A stretch of 64,000 nucleotides of DNA from Hevea brasiliensis (GCF_030052815.1 NC_079505.1:78438351-78502350), one strand, 5' to 3'; counted from the first letter of the stretch, positions 1 through 13,473 are shown. Numbers and translations: made by a program. Notes: generated by a model from the sequence alone, not told the origin.

Positions 1-1609
1 ATCCTTTAGTGTATCAAGACCACTGTCAAGCTTCCTTCCTATCCACAAAGTAGATATCATCACTAAGTCACAAGGTAGGTGAATAAGGCTTTAGTGTTGA
101 ATGCAGGAGGTGTGGATGAGGTAGGTTCATTGTAGGGAGGAATGGGCAGAGGTAGCTGGAATGTCTGAGTAGGTGAGGGGTGAGGTAGGTGTAGTAGGGT
201 CTTTGTGGGACCGTGTGAAAGGTTGGGTTCTGGTTGTGCAATAGGCTCGATTCGCTGCAGGTGGCCAGATCAAAATATGATAAATGGAACCTGTTTTGGT
301 TAAGTGTCGATATCAAAATAGGAAGTGTCCTCAAGTCTTGGGATTGAGTGCTCTGCAGGATTAAAGCCAAAATGCTTGGCTATGACAAGAATGAGCCCAC
401 CCAAAACAATGTCACCAATGGATTTGGTGGCAATATGCGACATGTTCACAAAAGAAGTAACACGGAGACACCTTAACTTTATGAAATGCACACCATAACA
501 TAAATAGTTCGATTTGCCTGACACGAACTAGTCCTCTCGCCCAATATGGTGCTAGCCATCAGCCTATGAATAAACCTAAGTGCAGGGTCAAGGATTTGGG
601 ATGTTTTGGACCTACCAGCAGAGAAAGTTTGAGGTTGGTTTGTTATGATTCTCCAAAATTGGGCAGATTCCAAATGCCCTTGTTGGCTACCTCTACTCCA
701 GATGTGGTACTCTAAAGAACCCATCAATTGTAAAACCAAAAATGCTATGAAATTGGTCCAATGACAGCTCTCTATTTTGCCCCAAGCATCTAAATGTCAT
801 AATTGGTTTATGGTCTACATCATGCAAGTTGAGGGTAGCAGAGAATGAAGAAATAAACTCCAAAACTAGAATTGGATAAACTACCTCTTGCTTATGCACA
901 AATTCATCCAACCCATACCACAAGAAATGCAACTACATTGTCAAATAAACCCAGATTGTAGAGCATCACAGATATATACCTAGTAGGTTGTACCCTTCTA
1001 TCTTTGAGTCTTTTGAAAGCGGCTTTTGAATTGTATCGAGGAGAGGCCAGGTAGCTTTGATACAAATGGGGTTCTTGAAATTGTCTTTCTTGGAAGAAGG
1101 TGTAGAGGCTGGAGCTTTTGGCTTTTTAGGAGGTGGTTAGAAAATGGGGTGGGTGGGTCTTTGCGTTTGGACAGAGGAGGAGCAGAGGACATGGGTCGAC
1201 GGATTTGGATCGGATTTTGCGTTTGTATGTGGTTGGTGGAGGTGGTGGGGTGTCGTTTGTGGTGGAGGATTGGGCGTGGGATGTATCGATGACAATGGAG
1301 AGACTTGAGAGGAGAGGCGGGCGGGAATGTGGAGGAATCCATTGCCGATGGAGAAGAGATAGGGGGAAATGAAAATGTAGGGGGATTTAGGGTTTTCGTG
1401 ATGAGAGCGCTGGTGGAGAAGATGGGAGAGAGACGGCGAGAATGCCGGAAGGAATGGAGGTTGAAGGGCGGTCGTGGGGTGAAGAGTCGGGAAGTGGAGG
1501 TTGTGGGAATTTTGTGTGCCGAAAATGAATTTGAATCGGGTTTGTAGGAGACTGCATAAGGGGAAAATGATTTATGCATAACCTGTGCACTCATTTGTAC
1601 ATGTTTCAA
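1..1609 (-). pseudogene. ATHILA-type extra ORF downstream of pol, copy A (partial, frameshifted)
   Basis: This ORF sits after integrase in the element's sense direction, where Athila elements carry an additional ('env-like' or ORF-1) reading frame. It is spread over several minus-strand frames (1609-998, 932-693, 739-479, 524-300, 370-68). The N-terminal half is Pro/Ser/Lys-rich and disordered. The C-terminal half has the block with PALRFIHRLMASTILG and a following region that resemble the plant Athila ORF-1 family (PF03078) as I know it. The protein's function is unknown. No signal peptide or convincing transmembrane segment is visible, so 'envelope' is not supported. The corresponding frame in copy B is longer (47357-48184). 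The ORF continues past the left edge. Confidence 0.7.
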
Positions 1610-1629
1610 AATGATTTAAACTTCAGAGA

Positions 1630-2545
1630 AATGCTTATGCACAAGTGCATAGGTTATGCACTGTCCTTATGCATGTTTCGGTGACCCTTGAAATGTTGAG
1701 GAGCGAAGTCATGCGGGAGTGCATAAGTTATGCACTCCCCTTATGCATCTCTCGGCAGAAGTGGTGTTTCAGAAAATCGGGTCATGCAGAAGTGCATAGG
1801 TTATGCACTCTGCTCATGCACTGTTCGGCAATTTTTTTGAATTTTAGTTGGTGGTCATGCAGATGTGCATAAGCTATGCACTCTGCTTATGCACTCTGCG
1901 GTAGGTTTTGAAATTCAGAATTTTGGTTATGCAGAAGTGCATAGGCTATGCACATTGCTTATGCAGGTCTCAGCAACTTTTGGGATTTTCTGATTTCTGG
2001 TTATGCAGAAGTGCATAACTTATGCACCTTCCTTATGCACCCCTCGGCAAGGTTGTTTTTTCTGGGTTGTTGGTCATGCAGAAGTGCATAGGTTATGCAC
2101 TCTGCTTATGCAATCTTCGGCAGAATTGTATTTTTGGAGTTCTTGGTTATGCAGAGGTGCATAACTTATGCACCTTCCTTATGCACCCCTCGGCAAGGTT
2201 GTTTTTTCTGGGTTGTTGGTCATGCAGAAGTGCATAGGTTATGCACTCTGCTTATGCAACCTTCTCAGTGGAGCTTTGGATTTTTGGTTATGCAGAAGTG
2301 CATAAGTCATGCACTCACCTTATGCAAACTTCGGCAGAGAGAGAAAATGAAGGATTTGAAGTTATGCAAATGTGCATAAGTCATGCACTCACCTTATGCA
2401 AGTTTTGACAGATATGAAATTTGACAAAATGAGGTTATGCAGAGTTGCATAAGCTATGCACTCTCCTTATGCACTTGCAATAAAGGTGAAAAATGGCAAG
2501 AATTTTGGTTATGCAGGATTGCATAAGCTATGCAGTTGCTTATGC
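1630..2545. repeat. Tandem array of about 70-bp units with TGCATAAG/CTTATGCA palindromes, copy A
   Basis: There are about a dozen units of roughly 70-73 bp. Each carries about four copies of the TATGCA core in alternating orientation, for example GTGCATAACTTATGCAC followed by CTTATGCAC, then a CTCGGCA-like piece and a T-rich spacer. The array lies between integrase and the extra ORF. Units at about 2010-2095 and 2145-2235 are near identical, indicating recent local amplification; copy B lacks that pair and its array is about 120 bp shorter. The same palindromes occur in the LTR U3 region. Short plus-strand reading frames here are artefacts of the repeat. Confidence 0.9.
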
Positions 2546-3323
2546 ACAATTCAACAAGATCAAGAATGCAATAGAACATGGATTGCAAGTGTGAAGAATA
2601 CCCTGGAATGATGAAATATAATTCTATGAAGCACAAACTATGAGAAATTTTCATCAAAAACACATCAATATATTCAAAGTTCATCAAAAGTGCATCACAC
2701 AAGCATGTAAAAATGGATCCTACATAAAAGACCTTTGAGAACTATGCCATTTTGATTCAAATTCTGCAAGTCAATTATTTAGCACATAAAACTCCATAAA
2801 AATCTGCATAAAGTTGCATTTAACCACAAATGAGAAATGAAATCTCCAAGATTTGCCAAGAAAATGCAACATTTCTACCTTGAATCCTACAACCCCAAAG
2901 GAGCTCGAAACTGCAAAAATGACCAACTAACCACCATAATATCATTATAAGCACAGATATTAGAAAATTACCCACCCAACCTCACCAAAAACATGAGCCA
3001 TTTTGCTGCAGACACCCTTTTTTTTGCTGCAGAATGTACATTTCCTCTGCATAAACCAGATTGCAGCTCCTGCACAGGTTATGCAGCAAAAACTTATCAG
3101 TTCTTTTGAAGGACAAAATTTTTCAAGTTAAGAATTACTTTCTCAACAGTTCACCAGCCCTTTCTTCATTGAATTACATCTACAAGAGACAAAATTTAAC
3201 AATGTCAAAAATTGAATTTGGGGAGATTTAAGATAAAAACAAAATTAATGAAAATGAAAGTAAATCAACAAAAGCAAAATAAAAGGACTTGGGATGCCTC
3301 CCAAGAGGGCTAATTTATAGTTC
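2546..3323. other. Athila internal non-coding spacer, copy A
   Basis: Sequence between the repeat array and the end of integrase, collinear with about 48990-49900 of copy B. It has no supported reading frame. Copy B carries about 100 bp extra here (about 49424-49530). Confidence 0.7.
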
Positions 3324-4633
3324 TTAGCTAGACTCTTCATGAATTTTACTGAAAAGAGGTGAGGGATTGGAGAGCTTGTAACAGCTTGCTCCTAGCATTG
3401 GGTCTCCAGTTATGTAATGCTTCAATCTATGCCCATTGACCTTAAAATTCCCAGATTTTTCACTCCAAATTTCTATTGCTCCATAAGGGAAAACCTTAGA
3501 AACTCTATACGGACCAGTCCACCTTGACTTGAGTTTTCCAGGGAACAATTTCAATCTTGAGTTGAACAACAAAACTGAATCACCTTCTTTGAATTCCTTT
3601 TTCCTCAGATGCTTATCATGCCAAACTTTAGTTCTTTCTTTGTAAATACGGGCACTTTCATAAGCATCCATCCTCAATTCCTCAAGCTCATTAAGTTGTA
3701 ACAACCTTTTCTCACCAGCTTGCTGAAGATCAAAATTCAAGGTTTGAATGGCCCAATATGCTCTATGTTCTAGCTCCACAGGTAAATGACAAGACTTACC
3801 ATACACCAACCTAAAGGGAGTAGTTCCTATAGGGGTTTTGTAGGCAGTCCTATATGCCCATAAAGCATCATCTAGTTTGATAGACCAATCTTTCCGAGAA
3901 TTGTTCCTTGCTTTTCTCCAAAATATGCTTGAGCTCTGTTAGAAATTTCAACTTGTCACGAAGTTTGAGGATGGTATGGGGTAGCTATCTTGTGCACTAC
4001 ACCATACTTCCTCATTAAGCTCTCAAATTGCTTATTACAAAAATGGGAACCCCATCACTGATTATAGTCCTAGGAGCTCCAAATCTGCTCAAGACAAATT
4101 TCTTCAAGAATTTCACTACCATTCTAGCATCATTAGTTGGAGTTGCAATAGCTTCCACCCACTTTGACACATAGTCAACCCCAACTAAGATGTATCTATT
4201 ACCATATGAAGGAGGAATGGCCCCATAAAATCTATTCCCAAACATCAAATAATTCCACTTCAAGAATATTATTTAGGGCATTTGATCTCTTTTGACAAAT
4301 TTCCACTCCTTTGACATTTATCACAATTCAACACAAATTTCCTCACATCCTTAAAAGATTTGGCCAAAAGAAACCACTTTGCAAAATTTTACTAGCTGTC
4401 TTAGAGATGCCAAAATGACCTCCATAATCAGAAGCATGGCAATGATGCAAAATACTTTGTACCTCCTCTTCAGGAATACATCTTCTAATTAAACCATCAC
4501 AACATCTCCTAAAGAGTAAAGGATCATCCCATCTATAAAACTTCACTTCATGCAGAAACTTTTTCTTTTGTTGCCATGTCATACCTAGAGGTAGAACCCA
4601 CAAGATAGATAATTCACAAAGTCTGCATACCAA
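3324..4633 (-). pseudogene. Athila integrase, copy A (frameshifted)
   Basis: Integrase inserts the cDNA into the genome. Fragments in different minus-strand frames cover 4633-4343 (HHCC zinc-binding region with the paired histidines of HHCHAS), 4263-4015 (catalytic core with ISDG) and 3809-3324 (C-terminal part with RWTGPYRV). The intact equivalent in copy B is one 349-codon frame. Comparison shows lost bases in homopolymers (CCCCC to CCCC, GGGG to GGG, AAAAA to AAAA) and changes at CTG/CAG sites. The segment between 3810 and 4015 holds the catalytic Glu region but is out of frame. Confidence 0.85.
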
Positions 4634-4822
4634 GGTAGTTTAGCAACAAGAGAGAAAAGTTGGTCATCCAAGAAAAACTCATCAATAGGGATTTCATCCA
4701 ATTCTTCACCATCCAATTTCAACCTACTAAGATTATCAGCAACTACATTTTCAGCTCCTTTCTTATCTCTAATCTCCAAATCAAATTCTTGTAGCATCAG
4801 AATCCACCTAATGAGCCTAGGT

Positions 4823-5959
4823 TTAGCCTCCTTTACTGAGCAAATACCTGATGGCTGCATGATCTGAAAATATAACCACCTTTGAGTCAATAATGTAAGG
4901 TCTGAACTTTTCCAATGCAAAGACAATTGCCAAAAATTCCTTTTCTGTTGTTGCATAATTTGTTTGAGCCTCATCCAGTGTTCTACTAGCATAATAAATA
5001 GCATAAGCCTTTTTGTCCTTTCTTTGACCAAGAACAGCCCCAATTGCATAGTTGCTAGCATCACACATAATTTCAAAAGGTAGGCTCCAATCAGGTGGTT
5101 GCATGATTGGTGCAATGATAAGAGCTTGCTTCAACTCGCAAAAGGCATCCAAACACTCTTGGTCAAATACAAATGGTGTGTCATTACTTAACAAATTAGA
5201 CAAAGGTTTAGCTATTTTAGAAAAATCCTTGATAAAGCGTCTGTAGAACCCGGCATGTCCTAGGAAACTTCGAATTCCCTTGACATTGGTAGGAGGAGCC
5301 ATCTTCTCTATCACTTCAACTTTGGCTTTATCAACCTCTATTCCTCTGTTAGACACCAAATGTCCAAGCACTATCCCTTCCTGAACCATAAAATGACACT
5401 TTTCCCAATTTAACACAAGGTCAGTATCTGCATATCGCTGCAAAATTTTAGAAAGGTTAGCCAAGCATATATCAAATGAAGATCCATAAACAGAAAAATC
5501 GTCCATAAAAACCTCCATTATCTCTTCAATGAAATCTGAGAAGATTGCCATCATGCACCTTTGAAAAGTGGCTGGTGCATTACACAACCCAAATGGCATT
5601 CTTCTATAAGCAAAGGTTCCATATGGACAAGTAAAAGTGGTTTTCTCTTGATCATTTGGATGGATAGGGATTTGAAAAAAACCTGAATATCCATCTAAAT
5701 AGCAAAAGTAAGAATGCCTAGCTAGTCTTTCCAACATTTGATCAATGAAGGGAAGTGGAAAGTGATCTTTTCTAGTGGCAACATTTAATTTTCTGTAATC
5801 TATGCACATTCGCCAACTAGTCACTGTTCTGGTGGGAATTAATTCATTATTTTCATTTTTGACAACTGTCATTCCACCCTTTTTTGGAACAACATGTACT
5901 GGGCTCACCCAAGTACTATCTGAGATAGGGTAAATGATCCCTGCATCAAGCAACTTCAA
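4823..5959 (-). CDS. Athila reverse transcriptase/RNase H, uninterrupted 378-codon segment, copy A
   Basis: Copies the element RNA into DNA and degrades the RNA strand. Visible in order: [13 protein letters not shown], the MCIDYRKLN block, [12 protein letters not shown], and the active-site motif FMDD ([10 protein letters not shown]) in place of YxDD. The RNase H domain follows, with [15 protein letters not shown], the [16 protein letters not shown] block and FSDHAA. It is part of a larger gag-pol, so the first Met is not a true start. The frame is open throughout, whereas the same stretch of copy B is broken into pieces. That contrast is evidence that some breaks are not biological. The RNase H frame continues, shifted, at 5115-4585. 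Confidence 0.92.
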   Translation of the reverse strand: MKLLDAGIIYPISDSTWVSPVHVVPKKGGMTVVKNENNELIPTRTVTSWRMCIDYRKLNVATRKDHFPLPFIDQMLERLARHSYFCYLDGYSGFFQIPIHPNDQEKTTFTCPYGTFAYRRMPFGLCNAPATFQRCMMAIFSDFIEEIMEVFMDDFSVYGSSFDICLANLSKILQRYADTDLVLNWEKCHFMVQEGIVLGHLVSNRGIEVDKAKVEVIEKMAPPTNVKGIRSFLGHAGFYRRFIKDFSKIAKPLSNLLSNDTPFVFDQECLDAFCELKQALIIAPIMQPPDWSLPFEIMCDASNYAIGAVLGQRKDKKAYAIYYASRTLDEAQTNYATTEKEFLAIVFALEKFRPYIIDSKVVIFSDHAAIRYLLSKGG

Positions 5960-6277
5960 AATTTCATTTTAACAACTTCTTTCATATTTGGGTTCAACCT
6001 CCTTTGATGTTCAATAGATGGTTTACAATTTTCTTCCAAAATGATTCTATGCATGCAAAAGTGTGGGCTTATTCCCTTAATGTCATCTATGGTGTATCCC
6101 AAAACTTTCCTAAATTTTCTCAACACTCTTAATAACTTATCAGCTTCTAAAGTACTCAAGTTTGCATTTACTATTACTGGATAAGTGTTATTAGTGCCAA
6201 GAAATTCATACCTGAGCTGAGAAGGAAGTTGCTTAAGTTCTACCTTAGGTGCATCTTCTTCCTTGAATGATGGTTGC

Positions 6278-7425
6278 TTAAATTCGACTTTTTCCTTTTG
6301 TGTGAGTTGAAAAGCTGGAGCAGTATGAATGGTGGACTTCCTGTAAGTGTTGAGTATATGCAGCTACATGAGGGTTGTCATAGTCTATGCCTCCTCCATG
6401 AATCAAACAATTTTCAAGTGGATCTTCTGGATATTTCTTCCTGAAGTGTTCTTCAACCAGCTCATCAATGATATCAACTCTCAAGTAAGTATCAGCTTCA
6501 GAATGATGCTTTCTCATAGTGTTATTAATATTGAAAATTAATTGCTCTTCACCAACCCTAAGAGTCGACTTTTCTCCTTTCACATCAATCAATGCTCTTG
6601 TAGCTAGAAAGGGTCTCCCAATATAATTGGAATATTAGAATCTTCCTCCATGTCCAAGATGACAAAGTCAACGTATATAGAACTTTCCAACCTTGGGGCA
6701 CATTCTCCAAAATCCCTTCAGATACTTGATTGTTAATCAAGAGAAATGTGGGTTGGCTTTAGATCTCCCATGTTGAGCTTCTCATAGATGGAAAGGGGCA
6801 TAAGGCTTACACTAGCCCCTAAATCACATAGGGCTTTTGTAGAACATGACTCTCCAATGTGGCATGGAATTGAAAAACTCCCTGGATCCTTAAGCTTTGG
6901 AGGAAGTTTCCTTTGGAGGATAGCACTACATTCTTCTGTCAAAGCTACAGTTTCATCATCTTCAAGTTTCCTCTTGTTTGAGAGAATTTCTTTCAAGAAT
7001 TTTGCATAAGAGGGCATTTGTGAAAGAGCATCAACAAAAGGCACATTTATGTAAAGTTTCTTCAAAACCTCTAAGAACTTCCCAAATTGCCTATCAAGCT
7101 TGGCTTTGTGAAATCTTTGTGGAAAGGGAAGTTGTGGCTTGTAGGGCTCAGGAGGTATATACTTCTCTTCTTTTTCTTCAAATTCCTCTTTACATTTTTC
7201 TGCACTCTCTTGTTTTTCACTCTCATCAGTTCCTTTTTCATTTTCTCTCTTCTCACTGTTTTCACTCTTCTCATCATTTATAACTTTACCACTTCTTAAA
7301 GTAATAGCTTGACACTGCTCTCTTGGATTTTCTGGTTGACTTGGAAGCTTTCCAAAAGATTTGGCACTTGAGGAAGATGCTTGTTGTGCAATCTGGTTTT
7401 CCAAAGATTCATTGTGTGTTTGCAT
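6278..7425 (-). pseudogene. Athila aspartic protease region and flanking linker, copy A (frameshifted)
   Basis: Fragments at 7425-6733 and 6592-6278 match one open frame of 523 codons in copy B. The protease active-site block is ALCDLGASVSLMP, the DLGA variant usual in Athila/Tat elements in place of DTG/DSG. Upstream is a charged Glu/Lys-rich linker, and downstream a second protease-like block (GRPFLATTGAL in copy B). Copy A has lost CAGG at 6669-6675 and neighbouring CTG/CAG triplets compared with copy B, which accounts for most frame breaks. The 6159-5956 frame links this region to the RT. Confidence 0.85.
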
Positions 7426-8818
7426 CTGTCGACCTTGCTTTCACCTCTCTCATCTCCTCATCATGCTTATTTTGGTTGGCAAGAATCTGCAATAAAGCTT
7501 GATGGTGGAATTTCGTTCTTCTTTGTTTTGGTGGAGGGTTCATATTTTTCTGCTGAAAATTAGGCAATGGTTGCCTATTTTGCGATATGGAACTTGACTC
7601 TTTGTTGTGGTTGAAAATTCGATTTTGAACTTGACCTTTGATTGCCCCATGAAAAGTTGGGATGATTCCTCCAATTTGGATTGTAAGTTTGAGAATAAGG
7701 ATTCCCCATTTGCTTGTTTCCATAATTACCAACATATCTTTGCTTGTTCTTCATAATCTACTCCACGGTGGTTGTTTCCTCTGCATAAGCCACTTGTTGT
7801 GAACTTCGGTGATGATGATGAACTAACCAACATACTCAAATCTTCCATCTTCTTAGCAAGGACATTTGTAAGTGCATCAAACTTTGCATTAATCATGTTG
7901 AATGGGTCAAGATCATATATTCCAGTGACTTGCCTCTTACGAGTTTGGTGGTCCTCTTGGACTACTCCAAAGATGAGTATTCTTTGCAATTTTCTCCAAT
8001 AGCTCATAAGCTTCATCTTCATGCTTTATAATAAATTCTCCTCTGTTTGAGCATCAATAATTCCTCTGATTGCGGGAGTGACATTTGTGTAGAAATGATT
8101 TATCATCCATTTTGGAATGGCATGATGTGGGCATAATCTTTCCAATTCTTTCCATCTCATCCATGACTCATAAAGAGTTTCATCTTCTCTTGGTGCAAAG
8201 TCATCATTTGATTCCTCAATTCTTGAGTTTTTCCAGTGGAAAATATTGTGCAAGAAATGCATCGATGAGTTGCTCCCAATTTGTAATGGAGTTGTGAGGT
8301 AAAGAATCAAGCCAATCCAATGCTCTATCTTTCAAAGAGAATGGGAATAGCTTCAATCTTGCTGCATCATCAGACACTCCAGGTTGTTTTTGCATGTCGC
8401 AAATCATAGCAAATTTCTTCAAATGTGTGTGTGGATTTTCAGAAGGATGTCCTCCAAATTGAGAGTTTTGGATCATTTGAAGAACTCCAAAATCCATCTT
8501 GTAACTATTTGCATCAATTCTTGGTCTTGCTATACTCTCTCTCAAGTCATCAAAACGAGGAAAAGCATGATCCATCATACTTCCCTAAATGATTAGCATT
8601 TACTACCTCTTCACCATGTTTGCATTTTCATTATTTTGACCATTTCCAGCATTACCAATACCAATTCTAATTCTTTCATCAGCCATGCCTGCTTCTAATT
8701 CAGTTTCTATCAAGGCTTCTTTTCTTTTTCTGGTTTCTTTCTTGTTGGCCTTACAAAATTTCTCAATTTCAGGGTTGAACAGTAAGGTTGTGTCACTTGA
8801 GCTTCTAGCTCTTCTCAT
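7409..8818 (-). pseudogene. Athila gag, copy A (frameshifted)
   Basis: Gag forms the cytoplasmic particle. An N-terminal frame begins at 8818 (MRRARSSSDTT). The main retrotransposon-gag domain follows at 8578-8216 and 8310-8026, with FPFSLKDRALDWLDSLP and ETLYESWMRWKELERLCP, typical of plant Ty3/gypsy gag (PF03732). The C-terminal part (8022-7726, 7735-7409) includes the NPNWRNHPNFSW-like block seen better in copy B. I find no CCHC zinc knuckle. Frame changes coincide mainly with CAG/CTG sites and homopolymers. Confidence 0.85.
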
Positions 8819-8947
8819 AAAAGATTAAAGTACCTGAAAAAGAACAAACAAACACAAAATGAAAAGATAACAAAAATAAAACTATAAACAACTAAAATAA
8901 TCAAGAATTCAATCTTAAACAAACAACTCCGAATGGCGTCAAAAACT

Positions 8948-10507
8948 TGATGCGTCCCAACCGCAAGTGCACGGGTCGTACAAGTAGTATAGAAAAATAT
9001 CGATCCCACGAGGAGTTGTGTTAATGATTGAATTTTCGATATAAAAGTTGACTAAATTGAAGTATTTATGAAATTAAAATAATGAATTAATGGGTAATGG
9101 AGTATGAAGTCTAAATGTGCAAAATTAATATTCTATTCAACAATGTATTAATTAAACTAAAATTGTATCAAATTGAAATAAGCAAGTTCAAATATGGCAA
9201 TATTTAAAATGGCAAATGATTAAATTCTATTAGAAATTAACAATGGTAAATATATGATTCAGGAGTTCGGGATTTAATATTCGAGCTATTCGGGATTTTA
9301 AATTGGTTATCCAATCTTATGAAACTTATGAGTTTTAAGGAGATTAATTCTTAAATCCTTTGAATTCCCTTTCGAGTGAGACAAAGAGTGCCTTAATCAA
9401 ACTAATCCTACTTTCGTGGAGTTAGAATTAATTAAGACCCATTAAGTTCCTTAATTAATCTGTGAATCCTCTTAATCCTTAGCCTATTTCTAGGTCTAAG
9501 TTAATTAAGTCCAATTTCCTGATTATCTATCACAAGGCCTTCTCCTTTCGGTGCTTCAACTATGGATTAAGAACATTACTCAATGGGATCCTACATTAAG
9601 CATGTCATTAAGCATACAAGAAATGAATAAAACTCATTAAGACCACAAAATATGGATTACCCAATCAAAATCCACAAAATATCTCAAATATTACAACCCT
9701 TACTCCAGAATCAAAAGTAACCTACTCACTATCCATAATGCTTACAAGATATAATGAGTTTAAATGGAAATAAAGCTTTAATCTAAGCTAAGAAGTAAGG
9801 AATTAAACACTAGAAATGTAGAAAAGTGTAAAGAAAGAAAGAAATCTGCAAATCTTGGTTGAAAATGGTGTGGAAGGTGAAAATGACTCCTTAAATTCCT
9901 CACCTCTTCTTCTTCTTTGCTCCTTTCTTTTTTTAAATTGAGAAAATGAGACTATATATAGCATTTTCGACATGGAGCCCTAAAATAGTATGTTCTAGGA
10001 GGAATACATTAAGGGAATCTTCTGACTCATTAATGAACTCTTTATGGCATAAGTTATGCGATCCCTTATGCGATTTACTGGTTACGGGTCACTTAGCATG
10101 ACTTAGTGCATAGGTTATGCACAATTTCGTGAATGTGCATAAGGGAGGTGAGAATGTGCATAAGCTATGATCTCCTTATGCACATTTCTGAGCAGTGATC
10201 TTCCTCCTTATGCAGATCGCATAGCTTATGCGACAAGTTATGCCTGATTTGGTCAATGCATATTTCACTTGAAAACTTGTTTTTGGCATCTTTCTTTGTA
10301 GAAGACACTCCTCAATGGCAAAATTCTCTTTAGTCCTTCAAAAACACCATTTTTCCTACAAAACAAAGTAAAAATTACAAATTAGTGCAAAATTGACAAC
10401 TATGAAAAACTAACTAATTAACTAATGAAATTAGCTAAAAATGACTAATAACCAAATAAAATGATTGTGAAATTAGACCTAAATGACTATGCAAGATATG
10501 TGCATCA
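8948..10507 (-). repeat. 5' LTR of Athila copy A
   Basis: A 1560-bp terminal repeat bounded by TG and CA (plus-strand TGATGCGTCC to GTGCATCA), closely similar to both LTRs of copy B (1605 and 1594 bp). On the minus strand the palindromic TGCATAAG cluster (about 10070-10255) comes first. A TATA box (9951-9960, TATATATAGT on the minus strand) follows, then the transcribed part. The primer site next to 8947 is a degraded match to the 3' end of tRNA-Asp. The right-hand flank is AAAAC; the matching duplication lies off the window. Confidence 0.9.
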
Positions 10508-11289
10508 AAAACTAAAATATATATTTTCTTCTTGAAACTTTAGGTGACATATATAGTTAGGATGATTTATTATAATTAGAGAAAAATTTATTTATGTTTC
10601 ATCTATCATAAATTTAATATATAAATATGTAAATTTTACTTATTTTATATGACTTGAATTATGAATATGTTTTCATAGACCTGAATTGTGATATGATTCG
10701 AAAATTTCGTGTTGCGATCTAATTGAAATATTTTGTGAGATATGTAATGGTAACGAGAAGTACAGATTGTATTTTATGCCTATGTTATAATATTGTGAGA
10801 AATTAAAAAAATATACTGCAGTTAGAGTTTAAGAGTTATGAGTGGTTATATCTTACTCTTTTTCATCATAGTAAAATTTTTTTTTGTATCTTACTTATTG
10901 GGGTAGACTTTAAGGTTGAAACATGTAAATTTTATGTTTATTTTTTTTCTTCTTTCTATATTATGAGATTGTATAATTATGTATGCGTTTTAAATTTACA
11001 TATCTATTTTAATATTACATATAAATCCCATCATATATATTTTGCATTACGAATTCACCAGGGCATAAATTTTCCTAAAACTAAAGGACATGGATGCAAG
11101 TTTGCCAACATAGCAGCAATTTTCTACCAGTTTCCTAAATCAGAAATGACAGGTAAATAAAATAAATACATATATATCATTTTCATATCCATGGCGCTTG
11201 GGAGTCCTGAACCAGTTTGTATCCTCAGTTGTTTTTCCCCCAATAAATATGAGGATGGCACAGCTAGGTAGTTTCTAGTAGGATATATA
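10508..11289. other. AT-rich intergenic DNA
   Basis: Flank of Athila copy A. A short frame at 10963-11160 has no recognisable domain or gene context. I see nothing else that can be supported. Confidence 0.6.
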
Positions 11290-13405
11290 TATCCAATGGT
11301 TGACGCTACTTATTCATTGATTTTTCTTTTTATCTTAAATGGCTTAATCTATAATGTATATAAATATATGAACGAGAGGTAAAAAATATCTTATTTTTAT
11401 ATTATTTATAATTATATTATTTTTTATTATTTAAATAAACGTTAGAGTTTTAATAAATTTAAAATTTTTACTCTTATTTATACTTCTTATTATAATTTAA
11501 AATAAAATTTTATAAAAAAAATTAAAATCATAAACTTCCGTTTACTTAAAAAAAATCACAAATTATGTTTTCAAAACAGAAACCAATTTCAATTTTGAAA
11601 TGAAAATTAAAAGTCACAATTATCCACCATTTCTAATTTTAATTTTATGGTCTTTTTATTCTAAGGCTAAAATTTTTTAATTAATTATTAAAATTTATAA
11701 TTTATTTTTTTTTTATCTATAATTCATAACCTATCTCTAATTTTATAATTTATCGATATGATATAAAAATATAAATGAAGGAGCGAATTTATAAACTAAC
11801 TAAAAGGGACATGATTTTAGTTTAATTATGTTTACAAAAATATGTATAGTTATAAATTATTAAATTTTAATTAGTAAAAAATTTTAATAGTTTTAACACA
11901 TTTTTCATTGCTTTTAGTGTTTTATTATTAGTCATTGTACAAAAATCCTATTATTTATAAAATATATATATATATATATATATATTATTCAAATTTAAAT
12001 AGATTACTAACATATAAATATAAAAATATCATTACTGTATTCTATACCAATTTGGATGCTATAAAACCTATTTTCACGTTGTAGTTAGTTTAATTAATAT
12101 AAAAATAAATTTAAATACATCATATAAAAATATATTCATAACACTAATTAAAATAAAAAATTCACATATCAGTATTTCGTTAATGGATATAGAGACTACG
12201 AGATTATAAATCTCACGGTATTAATTTAATAAAAATTAAATTTTTATTTTTAATGCACTAAATTATACGTTACATGTTTGAAATTACACCTAAAAATTAT
12301 TTTAATTAGGAGTATATAATTTTTTTTATAGAATTAAGAAAATATTATTACATTTATTAGTTAAGGAAAGTGTGAGTATATCAATCAAATAATAAATTAT
12401 AAGTATATTAATAAAATTTTTAAATATGCCGATATATTTGCAATCTCACTAAAAAAAGTAATATTTATTTTAAATTATTAAAAATATTAAAATATACATA
12501 AATAAAACTTAAAAAAAGCAAGTTTGAACAAATTTAATACTATAATAAAACTTGCATGCAGTATTATTTATCACATTAATAATTGATTTAATATTTTATG
12601 TTATAATTAGATTAATTATAACATATAACTTTATATAAAATTATAGTAATTTCTAAATCAATAAATATTTTCATTTATTGAATTAATTAAACTAACATTA
12701 AAGTTAATATTTTACTTTAAATAATAAATTTAATGTTTACATATAAATTATAAATAGATCATTATAAATTATAAATTGTTTAATACACGTGCTTTAAAAA
12801 CCAAATACCTTTATATAATTAATATAATTACTTCTTTAAGTTATTATAAATTATTAATTAATTAATTAATATAAAACGTAATTGAATAAAATTTTGGAAT
12901 ACTAATATAATCGAAATTCTATTAATATTAAATATTTTTCAATTTATATCTATAAAATAGAATTATATTATTAATTAAAAATTACACAGAAAATTCAAGC
13001 TTAATTAGCATAAGAATTATAAGAAGATAAGAATTCTTATATTTTATAAATTTTTTGAATTAATAATATAAAGTTTATTTAATTCGAATTTAATTATTAT
13101 AATTTTATCATTTCTATAGTTTTGAAATCTAATTTTAATAAATTAATAATGTTATTAGTGGGAGAAATTGTAAATTCATAATCTTCAAATATCACTTTTG
13201 TTATTTGGTTAGGCAAAGGAAAAAAAAATCATTTTATATTTGTAAATAAATTATAGTAAATAAATATAATCAAACTCATAAATATAAATTAAATAAAAAA
13301 TCTCTTTTTGTCTATATAAATGTATTAATTAAAAATTAAAAATTAAAATAAACATAAAAATAAAAAATCAATTTATATCTATATTATAATAATAATAACA
13401 AATTA

Positions 13406-13473
<68 letters not shown>

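Larger units (their letters stand above)
1..10507 (-). mobile_element. Athila-like Ty3/gypsy LTR retrotransposon, copy A (cut by left edge)
   Basis: Read on the minus strand, the order is 5' LTR (8948-10507), degraded primer binding site, gag, protease, reverse transcriptase/RNase H, integrase, an array of about 70-bp repeats, and an ATHILA-type extra ORF that runs off the window. It is collinear with copy B (position 1 matches about 46566, and 8948 matches 55510). About 4 kb, including the polypurine tract and 3' LTR, should therefore lie left of the window. The extra ORF downstream of integrase and the tRNA-Asp-like primer site point to the Athila lineage. The coding frame is broken in several places, many of them at CAG/CTG or homopolymer positions, so real decay and sequence error cannot be separated here. 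Confidence 0.93.

Noticed and set aside
1026..1547. Plus-strand frames opposite the ATHILA ORF
   Set aside because: Gly/Arg/Glu-rich translation is the antisense of the Pro/Ser/Lys-rich sense protein, with no domain of its own.
1630..2545. Regular repeats of about 70 bp resembling a CRISPR array
   Set aside because: Units repeat over their whole length without unique spacers, and they lie inside a plant LTR retrotransposon between integrase and the extra ORF.
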